Below the pieces are notes generated by a model. That model was not told where the DNA came from and did no database searches. It saw only the letters and a program-made list of their open reading frames with translations. This document shows, piece by piece, positions 44,318 to 54,044 of a stretch of 64,000 bases of DNA; within the stretch, counting starts at the first letter, position 1, and every line of letters begins with the position of its first letter. The DNA lies in NCBI GenBank assembly GCA_017614155.1, contig JAGACK010000014.1, positions 1 through 64,000 of the forward strand, in the 5' to 3' direction. This DNA comes from Lachnospiraceae bacterium (GTDB lineage: Bacteria; Bacillota; Clostridia; Lachnospirales; Lachnospiraceae). Both the position numbers and the translations under genes were made by a program.

Positions 44318-45085
44318 ATGCAGGCAGAACCATACGAAGCGCTGTCAGAACTTTATGATGATTTCATGTCCGACATTCCCTATGATGAGTGGACGGGGTA
44401 TATCAGAGAGGTGCTTTGTGAAAACGGAATAAAGGACGGGCTTGTCTGCGACCTGGGCTGCGGGAGCGGTATAATAACAGAAAAGCTTGCAGATCTCGGA
44501 TATGACATGACGGGCATAGATTCATCTGCGGAAATGCTCATGCGCGCCCGCGAAAGAGCGGAAGGAAAGGATATACTCTGTCTTTGCCAGGACATCACGT
44601 CGTTTGAACTGTACGGTACCATGCGGGCGTTCATCTCGACCTGCGATGTCATTAACTATGTGACTGATCCAAAGGATCTGAAAAAAGTCTTTGCGCTGGT
44701 AAAGAATTACCTTGATCCCGGCGGCATCTTTATCTTTGATATCCACACGCCTTATTATTATGAAAATATCTGCGCAGGAAATACATTTTCGTCAACGGAT
44801 GAGGACGGCGCCTACATCTGGGAGAACGATTATGATGAAAAGAGCAGGGAGAACCGCTACTGCGTGACCATGTTCGTAAGGAACCATTCATCCACTGACG
44901 GCACTGAGACATACAGAAGGTACGAAGAAGAGCACATAGAAAAGGCTCACACGGTATCTGACATCACTGAGGCGGCAGGTTCCGCCGGCCTGCGCATCCT
45001 TTCGGTAACGGACGGCTACACCCGCAATCCGTTACGTCCCGATTCAACAAGAGCAGTATTCACTGCAGTAAGTCAGAGGACGTAG
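44318..45085 (+). CDS. class I SAM-dependent methyltransferase
   Basis: 255 aa. The N-terminal EPYEALSELYDDFM is typical of Firmicute CmoA/YqeM-like methyltransferases. Motif I is VCDLGCGSGIITEKLA with the acidic GIDSSAEML after it, then DVINYV and LDPGGIFIFDI. SAM binding is well supported; the substrate is unknown. AAAGGATTTG precedes ATG 44318, close behind the thioesterase. Confidence 0.88.
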   Translation: MQAEPYEALSELYDDFMSDIPYDEWTGYIREVLCENGIKDGLVCDLGCGSGIITEKLADLGYDMTGIDSSAEMLMRARERAEGKDILCLCQDITSFELYGTMRAFISTCDVINYVTDPKDLKKVFALVKNYLDPGGIFIFDIHTPYYYENICAGNTFSSTDEDGAYIWENDYDEKSRENRYCVTMFVRNHSSTDGTETYRRYEEEHIEKAHTVSDITEAAGSAGLRILSVTDGYTRNPLRPDSTRAVFTAVSQRT

Positions 45086-45248
45086 ATCTGATTCGAAGTT
45101 TGGTTTACATAAAATCCGAGAGATATGTTTCCTAAGCAACCCGTTTTGGACTGACCAGACAAGATAAACGTCCCCTTACCCGCCTTGAGAAAATAAGATG
45201 AAAATGATATAACTTTCTTTGACGGGGGACTTATGAAAAGAGGCAGAC

Positions 45249-47267
45249 ATGTATTATTCCAGCTTTGGCATACTTGCAGTGATCCTGCACCTGATAATAA
45301 ATTATGATGTACTGAAGAACGGCAGAAAGGAACCGGCGCAGGGTCCTCATTACCGTTACAGGCTGTTCTTAAACTGTCTGATGGTGTTCTATGCGGCAGA
45401 CCTGCTGTGGGGCTTTGCGGTGGAATCAGGGATCTTTATAGCTGCATACACCGACACAGTGCTTTTTTTCGGAACGATGGCTCTTTCGGTCCTGCTCTGG
45501 ACAAGATATGTGGTCGCATTTCTGGACAAGAACAGGAAACGAACCAAAGTATTCCTGGCTGCCGGATGGCTGATCTTCGGCTTTGTTATCCTGCATCTTG
45601 CTGTCAATTTCTTTAATCCCATAATATTTGAATTTACTGAAGATGTGACTTATGTGCCGCATTCGGGCAGATATATCCTGCTTGTGGCCCAGCTGCTGCT
45701 TTTCATACTGACATCGGCGCACGCTTTTATTATAATGCTGAAAGCCTCAGGATCCGACAGGGTCCATTACGGGGCTGTATGTGTCTCGGGCGCTGTCATG
45801 TCAGTCTTTGTAGTGCTCCAAACTTTTTATCCCTTTGCGCCGTTCTATACCATAGGGTGTCTTATAGCGAACTGCCTGATCCATGTTTTTGTCGAGGAGG
45901 ATGAGAAAAGGGAAAAGGACAGGATAACCGCTGATGTCAAAAAAGACAGCGAAAGATACAGCCAGATCGCATCCGGACTGGCCGCCGGTTATGAGGCTAT
46001 CTACTATATCAATATCGAAAGCGGGGAATTCATGGAGGTATCTGCCAGCAGCACATACGAAGCCATGAACATTCCGCAGACCGGAAGGGATTTCTACGCC
46101 GAGACCCGTGAAAACATCTACAGATTCGTTCATCCTGATGACAGGGAGTTTGCCGAGAGCATGTATTACAGGGAGACCATGCAGAAAAACCTCGAGGGAC
46201 GAAGGTCTTATTCATATAAATACAGGGTCATGACCGCCGGCGGGGCAAGGTACTACCGGTTTACCGTCATGCTTTCCGAGGACGGGGAGCATTTTGTGCT
46301 GAGCGAAAGGGATATCCAGGATACCATTTCTGCGGAAACGGCCCTTCTTGAAAAACAGAAGAAAAGCATAACCTTCACCCAGATAGCCGAGAGCCTGGCC
46401 TCAAACTATGATGTCATTTATTATGTGGACATGAAGACCTTTGAGTATACGGGCTACACTTCCCGTAATATATACGGAGAGCTGAAGGTTGAGAATTCGG
46501 GAGAAGATTTCTTTGAAGTCGCAAAAAGGAATATCCCTGCGCTGGTGCATCCTTCCGACAGGGAAAAGATAGAAACCGTCATGGATGCGGACTATATGCA
46601 GTCTGCGCTTGAAGGCAGGAGACGGTTCATTTTACAGTACAGGCTCATGATCCATGACAGGGTTGAGCATACGAGGCTTATCGCCAGAAGATCAAGTGAC
46701 GGCTCGCATCTGATAATCTGTGTTGAAAACATCGATAAAGAGGTCAGAAAAGAAAAGGAGCACCTTCACGCGCTCAATACGGAGAAGGAGCTTGCAAGGC
46801 GTGATGAGCTGACCGGCGTGAGGAACAGGACCGCATTTCTGGAGCTTGAGAAATCGGTTCAGGACAATATTGACAAGGGACTGGATTATCTGCCCTTTGC
46901 CTTTGCCGTCTGTGATCTCAATGATCTGAAAAAGAAGAATGATACGGAGGGCCATGTGGCCGGAGACGATTATATCAGGTCTGCCGCAAAGCTTTTATGC
47001 GATATATTCGATCACAGCCCTGTATTTCGTATAGGAGGCGATGAATTTGCCGTATTCATCGGGGGCAAAGACTACCCTGATAGAATGGAACTGGCCGACA
47101 GGCTGAAAAAGAGCGTCATCTCCAATCTGAAAAAGGGCGAGGGACCGGTCCTGGCAGTCGGGATCTCCGATTTTGAGCCTTCGGAGGATACGGATGTAAA
47201 GGCTGTATTTGAACGCGCGGACCGTCAGATGTATGAAGATAAACGGGCTTTGAAAGAGACGGTATGA
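45249..47267 (+). CDS. membrane diguanylate cyclase with PAS-like tandem sensors
   Basis: 672 aa. Seven hydrophobic segments fill residues ~5-215 (7TM-like input domain). Two related ~125-residue PAS-like domains follow (about 235-355 and 370-490); both contain a VHP-D/S-DRE motif (FVHPDDRE, LVHPSDRE) and EGRR, so they are an internal duplication. The C-terminal GGDEF domain (about 515-670) has the intact active site RIGGDEFAVF, so it can make c-di-GMP from two GTP. No EAL domain. It likely links a membrane-sensed signal to surface behaviour. Confidence 0.93.
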   Translation: MYYSSFGILAVILHLIINYDVLKNGRKEPAQGPHYRYRLFLNCLMVFYAADLLWGFAVESGIFIAAYTDTVLFFGTMALSVLLWTRYVVAFLDKNRKRTKVFLAAGWLIFGFVILHLAVNFFNPIIFEFTEDVTYVPHSGRYILLVAQLLLFILTSAHAFIIMLKASGSDRVHYGAVCVSGAVMSVFVVLQTFYPFAPFYTIGCLIANCLIHVFVEEDEKREKDRITADVKKDSERYSQIASGLAAGYEAIYYINIESGEFMEVSASSTYEAMNIPQTGRDFYAETRENIYRFVHPDDREFAESMYYRETMQKNLEGRRSYSYKYRVMTAGGARYYRFTVMLSEDGEHFVLSERDIQDTISAETALLEKQKKSITFTQIAESLASNYDVIYYVDMKTFEYTGYTSRNIYGELKVENSGEDFFEVAKRNIPALVHPSDREKIETVMDADYMQSALEGRRRFILQYRLMIHDRVEHTRLIARRSSDGSHLIICVENIDKEVRKEKEHLHALNTEKELARRDELTGVRNRTAFLELEKSVQDNIDKGLDYLPFAFAVCDLNDLKKKNDTEGHVAGDDYIRSAAKLLCDIFDHSPVFRIGGDEFAVFIGGKDYPDRMELADRLKKSVISNLKKGEGPVLAVGISDFEPSEDTDVKAVFERADRQMYEDKRALKETV

Positions 47268-47370
47268 ATTGCATGTATACATTGAAAAAAATGGAAATTT
47301 GGGATAGTATGGTTAAGTGCCGGAGTTGGTCCGGTGTTTCATGAAAATCAAAGAAAAAGGGAGATCTGAC

Positions 47371-48594
47371 ATGAAAAAATTATCTTCAATCTTACTTGCG
47401 CTTATTATGGCTCTTTCACTCTGTGCCTGCGGGGCATCAGGCGCCGGCGCTGCCGCATCGGATGCCGGCTCGGGTGACGGCAAGGTCAACATCAAGGTCG
47501 GTTTCATCTGTCTTCACGATGAGAATTCAACCTATGACTTGAACTTCATAAACGGGGCAAAGGAAGCCTGCAAGAACCTGGGCATCGAGCCTATCATAAA
47601 GGTCAACATACCCGAGGGACAGGAGTGCTACGATGCAGCCTGCGAACTTGCGGATGCCGGCTGCAGCTTTATCTTTGCCGATTCCTTCGGTCATGAGGAT
47701 TACATGATCGAGGCCGCAAAGGAATATCCTGATATCCAGTTTTCACACGCTACCGGAACAAAGGCGCACACGGAAAACCTTCCGAACTTCCACAATGCCT
47801 TTGCTTCGATCTATGAGGGAAGATATCTTGCAGGTATCGTTGCAGGAATGAAACTGAAAGAGATGATCGATTCCGGACAGATCACGCCTGAAGAGGCAAA
47901 GATAGGATATGTCGGAGCATTTACCTACGCAGAGGTTATCTCAGGCTACACATCATTCTTCCTTGGCGCAAGGAGCGTTGTTCCTACCGCTACGATGGAA
48001 GTTACCTTCACAGGTTCCTGGTATGATGAGACAGCTGAAAAGGAAGGCGCGACCAAGCTCATCCAGGACGGCTGCGTGCTCATCTCTCAGCATGCCGATT
48101 CAATGGGAGCTCCCACTGCCTGCGAGAATGCGGGAGTGCCTGACATTTCCTACAACGGCTCCACTGAAGCAGCCTGCCCCAATACCTTCCTCGTATCATC
48201 AAGGATTGACTGGGCTCCTTATTTTGAATATGCGATAAAGGCTACTGCGAACAAGGAAGCATATGATACCGACTGGACGGGAACGATCGAGACCGGCTCC
48301 GTGGCACTGACGGATCTTGGAAAGAGCGTTGCGCCCGGAACCAAGGAAGCGCTCGAGGAAGCAAAGAAAAAGCTCCAGGATGGTTCGCTTCATGTGTTTG
48401 ATACATCAACATTTACCGTTGAGGGCAAGGAACTGACCACCTATATGGCGGATGTGGATACGGATCCTGATTACAAGGGCGATCATGAGGCCATTAAGGA
48501 CGGATACTTTGATGAGTCCGGAAAGGGTATGAGAAGCGCGCCGTACTTTGATCTGCAGATCGACGGCATTTCGCTCCTCGATACGGCATTCTAG
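47371..48594 (+). CDS. BMP-family nucleoside-binding lipoprotein
   Basis: 407 aa. Signal peptide and lipobox (SLCAC, Cys near residue 17). The mature part is a BmpA/Med-type periplasmic-binding fold (KVGFICLHDENSTYDLNFINGAKEA region, ADSFGHEDYMIEAAKEYPDIQF, YVGAFTYAEVISGYTSFFLG). Such proteins bind purine nucleosides outside the cell. ATG 47371 with AAGGGAG is the real start. It is the first gene of a four-gene ABC import operon. Confidence 0.92.
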   Translation: MKKLSSILLALIMALSLCACGASGAGAAASDAGSGDGKVNIKVGFICLHDENSTYDLNFINGAKEACKNLGIEPIIKVNIPEGQECYDAACELADAGCSFIFADSFGHEDYMIEAAKEYPDIQFSHATGTKAHTENLPNFHNAFASIYEGRYLAGIVAGMKLKEMIDSGQITPEEAKIGYVGAFTYAEVISGYTSFFLGARSVVPTATMEVTFTGSWYDETAEKEGATKLIQDGCVLISQHADSMGAPTACENAGVPDISYNGSTEAACPNTFLVSSRIDWAPYFEYAIKATANKEAYDTDWTGTIETGSVALTDLGKSVAPGTKEALEEAKKKLQDGSLHVFDTSTFTVEGKELTTYMADVDTDPDYKGDHEAIKDGYFDESGKGMRSAPYFDLQIDGISLLDTAF

Positions 48595-48606
48595 TATAAT
48601 AAAAAC

Positions 48607-48795
48607 GGGCATCACATGTATATTTTGTTCACGGCTCGTCCAGTTCTAAGCTCACCGTTCGTCTGATAAACAAAATTTTGGAGGCCCCGTTCTGCGCGAA
48701 AAAGCATGCGCAGCCGGCGTACTCCAAAATTTATCAGACTCCGGTTTGCTAAGAACTGACGGCTTATTGTTCACAAAATATACATGCTGATGCCC
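48607..48795. repeat. 189-bp nested imperfect palindrome
   Basis: The ends GGGCATCA and TGATGCCC are followed inward by matching blocks: CATGTATATTTTGT / ACAAAATATACATG, CAGTTCT-AGC / GCTAAGAACTG, TCTGATAAA / TTTATCAGA, TTTTGGAG / CTCCAAAA, and a tip CTGCGC/GCGCAG. No ORF. It lies between the binding-protein and ATPase genes and could fold as one long RNA hairpin or be a MITE-like insertion. Confidence 0.8.
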
Positions 48796-48890
48796 TGTGT
48801 AGTTTATGCACGGACGCACTTTCTTAGTATCATAGGCGGGAAAAACCTGCAAGCAAAACAGAATATGCGTCTGAAAAAGGAGATACTTAA

Positions 48891-50429
48891 TTGACAGATT
48901 CCAATGCGGCTGTTTCGATGAGAAACATCACAAAGAACTTCGGCAAGGGCGGATATGCCAACGACCATGTCAGCCTTGATATATACAAGGGCGAGATCCT
49001 GTCGCTGCTCGGCGAGAACGGTTCGGGAAAGACGACGCTCATGAACATGCTCTCGGGCATTTATTATCCGGATTCCGGAGAGATCTATATCGGTTCAAAG
49101 CAGGTCTCCATCAATTCTCCGAAGGATGCATACGATCTCGGCATCGGCATGGTGCATCAGCATTTCAAGCTGGTGGATGTGCTGAGCGCTGCGGAGAACA
49201 TCGTGCTTGGCCTGTCGGGAAAGCTCGACATGAAGAACGCCAGGGAAACGATACAGAAGATCTGTGACAGATACGGGTTTGATGTAGATCTCGACAAAAA
49301 GATCTACAATATGTCCGTGTCCGAAAAACAGACAGTCGAGATAGTCAAGGTGCTCTATCGTGGCGCCGATATCCTCATTCTTGATGAGCCCACTGCGGTG
49401 CTCACCCCCCAGGAAACAAAAAAGCTCTTTGAAGTCATGCGCAATATGAAGGATGACGGAAAAGCGCTGGTCATCATAACCCACAAGCTGGACGAGGTCA
49501 TGGAGATCTCGGACAGGGTCGCGATCCTAAGACGCGGCGAATTTATCGGGACTCTCATAACAAAAAACACCGATCCTCAGGAGATGACTGACATGATGGT
49601 CGGTCACAGGGTGGAACTCAATATCGAAAGGCCCGAGCCCCTCGATCCGAAGCCGAGGTTAAAGATCAGCGGGCTTAATATCACGAATGAAGAGGGACTG
49701 CAAAAGATCAGGGATGTGGATCTTTCGATCAATTCGGGAGAGATCCTGGGCATAGCCGGCATCTCGGGCTGCGGCCAGAAGGAGCTGCTCGAGGCCATCG
49801 CAGGCTTGCAGAAGGTTGATTCGGGCTCGATAATATATATCGATGATGACGGGACCGAAAAGGAACTGGTCGGCATGGATCCCGTGAAGATAAAAAATCT
49901 CGGGGTGTCTTTAAGTTTCGTTCCCGAGGATCGACTCGGCATGGGGCTTGTGGGCAACATGGATCTGTCCGACAACATGATGCTCAGAAGCTTCAGGGAA
50001 GGCAGCGGGGTTTTTACTGACAGGAAGGAGCCCCACAAAAGAGCCGAAAAGATCGTCAAGCAGCTGCATGTCGATACGCCCGGCATAGAGACTCCGGTGC
50101 GCAGGCTTTCCGGCGGAAATATCCAGAAGATACTGGTGGGCAGGGAGCTTTACCAGCGCCCGAAGGTTCTGATGACGGCTTACGTGGTCAGGGGCCTTGA
50201 CATCAACTCCTCATACACCATTTACGATCTGATAGTTTTTCAGAAGCTTGCCGGCACGGCAGTGATCTTTGTCGGCGAGGACCTGGATGTCCTGCTGCAG
50301 ATCTCAGACCGGGTCGCGGTGCTGTGCGACGGCCACATCAACGGCGTCCTTGACGGCAGAAAGGCGACGAAGAGCGAGGTGGGACTCCTCATGACATCGT
50401 TAAAGGAGGGGACGCGCGATGGAGAATAA
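48891..50429 (+). CDS. nucleoside ABC importer ATP-binding protein (NupA/YufO-like)
   Basis: 512 aa, two ABC domains in one chain, the sugar/nucleoside importer type. Domain 1 has Walker A GENGSGKTT and Walker B ILILDEPTAVL. Its signature is the unusual VSEKQTVEI normal for this family. Domain 2 has a degenerate Walker A (GISGCGQKE) and signature RLSGGNIQKI. Start: TTG 48891 with AAAGGAG at 48876-48882; no ATG fits. It overlaps the permease gene by 11 nt. Confidence 0.93.
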   Translation: MTDSNAAVSMRNITKNFGKGGYANDHVSLDIYKGEILSLLGENGSGKTTLMNMLSGIYYPDSGEIYIGSKQVSINSPKDAYDLGIGMVHQHFKLVDVLSAAENIVLGLSGKLDMKNARETIQKICDRYGFDVDLDKKIYNMSVSEKQTVEIVKVLYRGADILILDEPTAVLTPQETKKLFEVMRNMKDDGKALVIITHKLDEVMEISDRVAILRRGEFIGTLITKNTDPQEMTDMMVGHRVELNIERPEPLDPKPRLKISGLNITNEEGLQKIRDVDLSINSGEILGIAGISGCGQKELLEAIAGLQKVDSGSIIYIDDDGTEKELVGMDPVKIKNLGVSLSFVPEDRLGMGLVGNMDLSDNMMLRSFREGSGVFTDRKEPHKRAEKIVKQLHVDTPGIETPVRRLSGGNIQKILVGRELYQRPKVLMTAYVVRGLDINSSYTIYDLIVFQKLAGTAVIFVGEDLDVLLQISDRVAVLCDGHINGVLDGRKATKSEVGLLMTSLKEGTRDGE

Positions 50430-51501
50430 GCAGAGAACGCCCCTGTTTCATCTTGCAAAAAGGGAAGAGCTGTCAAAGGGCAGGAAGCTTGTCATCAGGC
50501 TTATCTCGATAGTCGCGGCGCTTTTATTATGCGCAGTCATAACCGCGCTGGCGACAGGCATCAACCCTTTGCAGGTGTACGGTTCCATAATCAGCGGCGC
50601 CTTCGGGAGCGCCAGAAAGACATGGATCACGCTGCAGGATCTGTCCATCCTGCTCCTCATATCAGTGGCCCTCACTCCGGCCTTTACCATGAGATTCTGG
50701 AATATCGGAGGCGAAGGACAGGTCCTCATGGGGGGACTTGCCACCGCTGCGTGCATGATACTGCTGGAAAACAAGGTGCCGAGCGTCCTTATTATGCTGA
50801 TCTCCTTTGTGGCCGCGGTCGCAGCAGGCGCGCTCTGGGGCCTGATCCCGGCTGTCTGCAAGGCTTTGTGGAATACAAACGAGACGCTGATGACGCTGAT
50901 GATGAACTATATCGCAACCCAGCTGGTATCGTTTTTCATCATCATCTGGGAGGTGCCGAAGGGTTCGGGAAAGATCGGCATCATCAACCAGAACACGCAT
51001 GACGGCTGGCTGGTACAGCTTTTCGGGTCGAAATACATGCTGGCGATCACGGTTTCGATCCTGGTCACGGTATTCATGTATGTGTACTTAAATTACAGCA
51101 AGCACGGCTACGAGATCAGGGTGGTCGGACAGAGCATCAACACCGCAAAATATGTCGGGATCAACACGGGGAAGGTCATAATAAGGACGATGCTGCTTTC
51201 GGGCGCGCTCTGCGGACTTGCGGGGCTGCTGCTCGTCGGTTCCATAAACCACACGATCACAACGACGATCGCGGGCGGACAGGGCTTTACCGCTGTAATG
51301 GTCTCGTGGATGGCAAAATTCAACCCTTTCACGATGGTTCCGTGCGCGCTTCTCATCGTGTTCATGGAGCGCGGCGCAGGCGAGATCGCTACCAACTTCA
51401 GCCTGAACCCGTCCTTTGCGGACATAATGACCGGCATCATACTGTTTTTCATCATAGGATGCGAGTTTTTCATAAACTACAGGATCAAGATCAAAAAATG
51501 A
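50419..51501 (+). CDS. nucleoside ABC permease subunit 1 (YufP-like)
   Basis: 360 aa with about nine membrane spans. The EAA-like and BPD_transp_2 family sequences are visible (TPAFTMRFWNIGGEGQVLMGG, GYEIRVVGQSINTAKYVGIN). It forms the channel with the second permease. AAAGGAGGGGACGCGC precedes ATG 50419 inside the ATPase gene's end, so translation is coupled. Confidence 0.93.
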   Translation: MENKQRTPLFHLAKREELSKGRKLVIRLISIVAALLLCAVITALATGINPLQVYGSIISGAFGSARKTWITLQDLSILLLISVALTPAFTMRFWNIGGEGQVLMGGLATAACMILLENKVPSVLIMLISFVAAVAAGALWGLIPAVCKALWNTNETLMTLMMNYIATQLVSFFIIIWEVPKGSGKIGIINQNTHDGWLVQLFGSKYMLAITVSILVTVFMYVYLNYSKHGYEIRVVGQSINTAKYVGINTGKVIIRTMLLSGALCGLAGLLLVGSINHTITTTIAGGQGFTAVMVSWMAKFNPFTMVPCALLIVFMERGAGEIATNFSLNPSFADIMTGIILFFIIGCEFFINYRIKIKK

Positions 51502-51507
51502 ACCGGA

Positions 51508-51686
51508 GGGACGCTTCTGTGTCCCGTTTTCCTCCGCTCATACATGAGTTTCTTCGGGGACGCTTCCGCTCGCTCATCACGCAGCGGTGCTAACCTCACA
51601 AAAAACGTTCGGAAGCACCGGCGCTCTTCGAACGCCCCGCAGAAATCTCATGTCTCGCTGCGGAATACGGGACACAGAAGCGTCCC
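51508..51686. repeat. 179-bp imperfect palindrome
   Basis: Left arm GGGACGCTTCTGTGTCCCGT (51508-51527) has its complement at 51667-51686. Weaker pairing continues inward for another ~35 bp (CATGAG..CTCATG, CGGGG..CCCCG). No ORF. It lies between the two permease genes just before the ribosome site of the second, a mirror of the arrangement at 48.6 kb. Confidence 0.78.
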
Positions 51687-51724
51687 ATGTCACAGTCAAG
51701 TGTATTGAAAGAAGGAGTATTATC

Positions 51725-52720
51725 ATGACTGGATTTCTATCATTCATACCCAGAGCCGTGGGGCAGGGCATACCTCTGCTTTTCGGATGTACGGGAGAGA
51801 TAATAACCGAAAAATCGGGCAACCTGAACCTGGGTATCCCGGGTGTCATGTATGTCGGCGCGATCAGCGGAGTCATAGGGTCCTTCTTTTATGAAAACTC
51901 CGTAGGCGATGGGAGCATGAACGGGTTTCTGGCCATAATGATCCCCGTGCTCTGTTCGCTGCTGGGATCGTTCCTCATGGGTATCCTCTACTGCTTCCTG
52001 ACGGTCACCCTCAGGGCTAATCAGAATGTGACCGGACTTGCCATGACAACCTTCGGCGTTGGCTTCGGCAATTTCTTCGGAGGGTCGCTCATCAGGCTTT
52101 CAAACCTGGATGTCCCGACCATCGCGCTTTCAAAGACCAGCGCATATTTCAGCGCAACCCTGCCATTTGCGAAAAAACTGGGGTGGTTTGGCGAGATCTT
52201 TCTGTCATATGGCTTCCTGGCCTATACAGGAGTTATCATAGCTGTTGCGACAGCTGTATTTCTGAAAAAGAGCAGGGCAGGACTGCATCTTCGCGCAGTG
52301 GGAGAAAGCCCTGCGACAGCCGATGCCATGGGCATCAATGTCACAGCCTACAAATACAACGCCACAGTCACAGGCTGCATGATCGCCGGACTGGGAGGTC
52401 TTTATTATGTGATGGATTATGCCAGCGGAGTCTGGTCAAATGATGCCTTCGGAGACAGAGGGTGGCTTGCGATCGCGCTCGTCATCTTCACCATCTGGAA
52501 GGCTGACATAGGGATCCTGGCATCCTTCCTCTTCGGAGGTCTCTATATACTCTATCTCTATATTCCGACGGGCATGGAGCACATGGAGCTCAAGGAGCTC
52601 TACAAGATGATCCCGTATGTGGTCACAAGCATAGTGCTCATAGTCACCAGTATGCGAAACCGCCGCGAGGACCAGCCTCCCGCATCTTTGGGTCTGAATT
52701 ATTTCCGCGAGGAAAGATGA
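51725..52720 (+). CDS. nucleoside ABC permease subunit 2 (YufQ-like)
   Basis: 331 aa, about nine membrane spans. The N-terminus (IPLLFGCTGEIITEKSGNLN with following LGIPG) and FLKKSRAGLHLRAVGESPAT are diagnostic of the second permease in Bmp/Nup importers. ATG 51725 is chosen because AAGGAG is at 51711-51716; the frame is open further upstream only because it reads through the palindrome. Last gene of the operon; a REP-like element follows 2 bp after its stop. Confidence 0.92.
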   Translation: MTGFLSFIPRAVGQGIPLLFGCTGEIITEKSGNLNLGIPGVMYVGAISGVIGSFFYENSVGDGSMNGFLAIMIPVLCSLLGSFLMGILYCFLTVTLRANQNVTGLAMTTFGVGFGNFFGGSLIRLSNLDVPTIALSKTSAYFSATLPFAKKLGWFGEIFLSYGFLAYTGVIIAVATAVFLKKSRAGLHLRAVGESPATADAMGINVTAYKYNATVTGCMIAGLGGLYYVMDYASGVWSNDAFGDRGWLAIALVIFTIWKADIGILASFLFGGLYILYLYIPTGMEHMELKELYKMIPYVVTSIVLIVTSMRNRREDQPPASLGLNYFREER

Positions 52721-52722
52721 GT

Positions 52723-52752
52723 GGAGACAAAAGGACCGTCCCCCTGTCTCCC
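52723..52752. repeat. dispersed GGAGAC..GTCTCC palindrome, single copy
   Basis: GGAGACAAAAGGACC and GTCCCCCTGTCTCC, directly after the permease stop. Confidence 0.7.
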
Positions 52753-52792
52753 TGTCGGTGATTGACCGGCAGTAATGTTTTTGTTAGAATCA

Positions 52793-52871
52793 AAATCGTA
52801 AAGAATCGTAAAAGAAATATGAAATCGTAAAGAATCGTAAAAGAAATATGAAATCGTAAAGAATCGTAAAA
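52793..52871. repeat. 29-bp tandem repeat ending at a start codon
   Basis: Two full units (52793-52821, 52822-52850) and a 21-bp third abut ATG 52872. Each unit holds two TCGTAAA-type submotifs and ends AAATATG; at each junction ATG AAA TCG TAA makes a three-codon mini-ORF. No Shine-Dalgarno separates the array from the ATPase start. Confidence 0.8.
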
Positions 52872-53927
52872 ATGAAGAAAAAAGAAATGTCGAAAAATCC
52901 ATATAATCTTGTGTTCGGAAAGGAGCCCCTTCAGGTTATTTCCAGAGCAGCACAGATGGCCGAAATACTGGAGAACTATGATGAGGATCCGGCCCTGCAG
53001 CAGATTTACATGATAACCGGGATCAGAGGCAGCGGAAAAACGGTTTTTATGACTGAAACCGCCAGAGAACTTGGACAGGGAGACGAGTGGATCGTGGTGG
53101 AACTGAACCCGGCAGGAAAGCTTCTTGAGAATCTGGCGGAAAGCCTTGCAAGTGAGAATAATCTGGCAAGGATGTTTCAGAATGCAAAGATAAACCTCTC
53201 TTTGTTTGGGATAGGTCTTGAGGTCAAGGGAAGCGTTCCGGTTTCAAGTATCCAGGTGGCGGTTGCCAAAATGCTTGAAAGCATTAAAAAACACGGAAAG
53301 AAAGTCCTCATCTGCATAGATGAAGTGAGCGTAACGGCCTCGATGAAAGAATTTGCAGGTGCATTCCAGATCTTTTTGAGACAGGACCTGCCGGTTTTCC
53401 TTCTTATGACGGGGTTGTATGAGAATATAAACAACCTTCAGAATGAGGATAATCTGACTTTTTTATACAGAGCTCCCAAAATTGTTCTTAAGCCCCTCAA
53501 TCTGATGACAATTTCAGAAAACTACAGGTGTGTATTGGATATCGATCCTGATAATGCATTAAAAATGGCAAAGCTTACAAAAGGATACCCGTTTGCATTT
53601 CAGGTTTTGGGGCATTTTACATGGAAGAATGGCAGGGATTATAATAAGGCCCTTCTCCAGGTAAAACAGTATCTTGAAGATTATGTTTATGAAAAGCTGT
53701 GGTCGGAGCTTTCAGAGGGAGATAAAAAGCTTGCATGCGCTGTTGCGGCATCGGAAAACGGAAGGGCTAAGGAGATTAAGTCCATTTCGGGTCTGTCCGA
53801 TAATGAATACAGTGTGTATCGTGATCGTCTTGTAAAGCGCGGTATACTTGACGGAAGCACTCATGGATATGTAGAGTTCACTCTGCCGATGTTTGAAGAA
53901 TATGTTTCATTTATGAGTCAGAGATAA
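52872..53927 (+). CDS. archaeal-type AAA ATPase
   Basis: 351 aa. Walker A GIRGSGKTVF (about 50-60), Walker B KVLICIDEVS (about 150) and a sensor region LPVFLLMTGLYENINNL place it in the ATPase_2/STAND-like group. The C-terminal ~80 residues look like a winged helix (SEGDKKLACAVAAS...). Such proteins are common in accessory regions, with uncertain roles. No canonical ribosome site exists; ATG 52887 is an alternative start. Remnants of other ATPases lie nearby (54.7, 56.1, 58.9 kb). Confidence 0.8.
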   Translation: MKKKEMSKNPYNLVFGKEPLQVISRAAQMAEILENYDEDPALQQIYMITGIRGSGKTVFMTETARELGQGDEWIVVELNPAGKLLENLAESLASENNLARMFQNAKINLSLFGIGLEVKGSVPVSSIQVAVAKMLESIKKHGKKVLICIDEVSVTASMKEFAGAFQIFLRQDLPVFLLMTGLYENINNLQNEDNLTFLYRAPKIVLKPLNLMTISENYRCVLDIDPDNALKMAKLTKGYPFAFQVLGHFTWKNGRDYNKALLQVKQYLEDYVYEKLWSELSEGDKKLACAVAASENGRAKEIKSISGLSDNEYSVYRDRLVKRGILDGSTHGYVEFTLPMFEEYVSFMSQR

Positions 53928-54044
53928 GGTCCTTATGTCTCCTTTTCGGTTTTCCTCCATGAGCCCCGGTTTTTACATTAATGTACGGTAATGGTATAAT
54001 ACTGTCAGTGGCTTTTGCGGAAATTCTTTATGAAAGGAGCCTTT

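Noticed and set aside
31364..45115. Identical 14-mer GGTTTACATAAAAT upstream of both the chemoreceptor (31364) and the GGDEF gene (45102)
   Set aside because: Several chance 14-mer matches are expected in 64 kb, and positions relative to promoters are not clear.
51587..51724. 46-residue N-terminal extension of the second nucleoside permease
   Set aside because: It translates the palindromic repeat; ATG 51725 has a proper AAGGAG site and fits the family start.
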